DNA from: Gloeocapsa sp. PCC 7428
GTDB lineage: Bacteria > Cyanobacteriota > Cyanobacteriia > Cyanobacteriales > Chroococcidiopsidaceae
DNA length: 64,000 nucleotides
Assembly (NCBI RefSeq): GCF_000317555.1
Contig: NC_019745.1
Location: 2,108,001 to 2,172,000, forward strand
Reading direction: 5' to 3'
Translations under genes and position numbers: made by a program
In this document: piece after piece, positions 63,197-64,000 of the stretch
How positions within the stretch are numbered: the stretch's first letter is position 1
Layout: each line of letters starts with the position of its first letter
Notes under the pieces: model-generated
Databases searched by the model: none
Told to the model about the DNA's origin: nothing
Seen by the model: only the letters and a program-made list of their open reading frames with translations

Positions 63197-64000
63197 TTAT
63201 AAACCGTCGCGATATTGTTTTGGTGTGACTTTGGTAAGTTTACGAAATTGTGCGGTGAAGTGACTTTGGTTATAAAAACCAACACGATAGGCTACTTCTG
63301 CGATCGCCAGCCGCGTTACCGATAACATAATCTTGGCGCGTTCAATGCGTCTTTGTGTTAGATAACGATAGGGTGATTCTCCGGTTGCAGTTTTAAAGGC
63401 GCGGGCAAAATAAAATTGACTGATGTGAACGACAGCTGCCATATCAGCAATTGTGATATCTTCTGCCAAGTTTTCTTCAATAAAATTTTTAACTTGATTG
63501 AGTTTAAATGTATCTAGTAGTTTATTTCCTAATTGAGGTTTTACCAGTACAAAACTATAGTTTCGCAGCAGATGAATCATCAACAAATTTCTGAGTGACT
63601 CAGTATAAACTTTTCCCGCTAATCCTTTATTGATGATTTCTGCTTTGAGTAATTGTGCTATATAAAGAATAGTATTGTCAGGAAAAATGACGCGGTATTC
63701 AATTTCAACAGGAGTAGATAAACTGTTTTCTACGGCAACTTGATTAAGTAATTGTTGATCGAGCGTGATGTTGATGTATTCGCTGACTTGTTCTCGATAG
63801 TGCCAAACAAAATCATGCTCACAATAGAGAAAAACACTGCCTGGTGGTAAAGCTGTCGTTTGACTCGCAGTACCATCAACAGACCAAGTGACGCGATCGT
63901 GTGGTGCAAAAGCAACACTAATTGTATTTCTAGGCATAGCAAAATCAAATTCGCCGATCGCCTTCATACAACTATATTCAACGGTAATACCTTCCCATTG
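63197..64000 (-). CDS. AraC-family regulator with cupin-like sensor (5' end outside window)
   Basis: The C-terminal AraC domain (about the last 95 residues) has ITIADMAAVVHISQFYFARAF and LAIAEVAYRVGFYNQSHFTAQFRK, both helix-turn-helix units. The N-terminal part reads as a beta-rich sensor. An ATG at 63967 exists, but the frame stays open upstream (QWEGITVEYSC) to the window edge, so the true start is probably beyond 64000. The target genes are unknown; DUF29 follows. Confidence 0.82.
   Translation of the reverse strand, partial: QWEGITVEYSCMKAIGEFDFAMPRNTISVAFAPHDRVTWSVDGTASQTTALPPGSVFLYCEHDFVWHYREQVSEYINITLDQQLLNQVAVENSLSTPVEIEYRVIFPDNTILYIAQLLKAEIINKGLAGKVYTESLRNLLMIHLLRNYSFVLVKPQLGNKLLDTFKLNQVKNFIEENLAEDITIADMAAVVHISQFYFARAFKTATGESPYRYLTQRRIERAKIMLSVTRLAIAEVAYRVGFYNQSHFTAQFRKLTKVTPKQYRDGL

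Overview
The window is bacterial chromosome from a cyanobacterium. The palindrome GCGATCGC (HIP1) is scattered through genes and spacers. The gene set is cyanobacterial: crtP/crtB neighbours, a Ycf51-like protein, AMIN-domain TonB receptors, a DUF4168 protein, short-form HisG and Synechocystis-type ArsC. Spacers carry the heptanucleotide repeat arrays (STRR type) and small palindromic repeats typical of these genomes. A Chroococcidiopsis/Gloeocapsopsis-like genome would fit, but that is inference. No rRNA, CRISPR array, prophage or intact transposase was seen. Two tRNA genes (Ser-GCT, Arg-ACG) are present.

Layout. 1-3.2 kb: cobalamin genes cobL (cut by the edge) and cobH, divergent from holA, then a secreted DUF4168 protein. 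3.4-12.6 kb: three Tat-exported PhoX-type phosphatases, each behind a Pho-box-like set of 11-bp repeats, with a multidrug-type ABC exporter between the second and third. 13-17.4 kb: a small exported protein, a methyltransferase, hisG, an RppA-like response regulator, a GNAT enzyme and an acyltransferase. 17.4-23.4 kb: an arsenic-resistance cluster on the minus strand (GNAT, arsR, pstS-like, acr3, arsH, arsC, FAD oxidoreductase) with two predicted ArsR operators. 24.2-33.1 kb: a siderophore-uptake locus with a PchR-like AraC regulator, two TonB receptors, two binding lipoproteins (one with an internal stop) and a DUF1636 protein. Its promoter and receptor N-terminus are duplicated.

33.4-46 kb: thioesterase, DUF2062 protein, SGNH hydrolase, an outer-membrane barrel candidate, an amino-acid-type binding lipoprotein, tRNA-Ser, crtB overlapping a decayed crtP, an Rpn-family nuclease, dnaK/dnaJ and a FutA-like iron-binding protein. 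46.3-53 kb: a guanidine-I (ykkC) riboswitch followed by two DUF1989 proteins and a biotin-dependent carboxylase annotated by family as urea carboxylase. With the riboswitch this reads as guanidine carboxylation and deimination; biotin ligase lies next door. 53-64 kb: sufU, a Ycf51-like protein, a GldA-like dehydrogenase overlapping an aminotransferase, a beta-lactamase-fold hydrolase, NlpC/P60 peptidase, GT2, MFS, tRNA-Arg, moaC, aldo/keto reductase, a DUF29 protein and a second AraC regulator cut by the window end.

Themes. Much of the window concerns nutrient stress: phosphate (PhoX and Pho boxes), arsenate versus phosphate (ars operon with its own PstS), iron (siderophore locus, FutA) and nitrogen from guanidine. 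A second theme is repeat invasion: heptamer repeats and MITE-like elements sit in promoters, abut stop codons, and in at least three places have become coding sequence.
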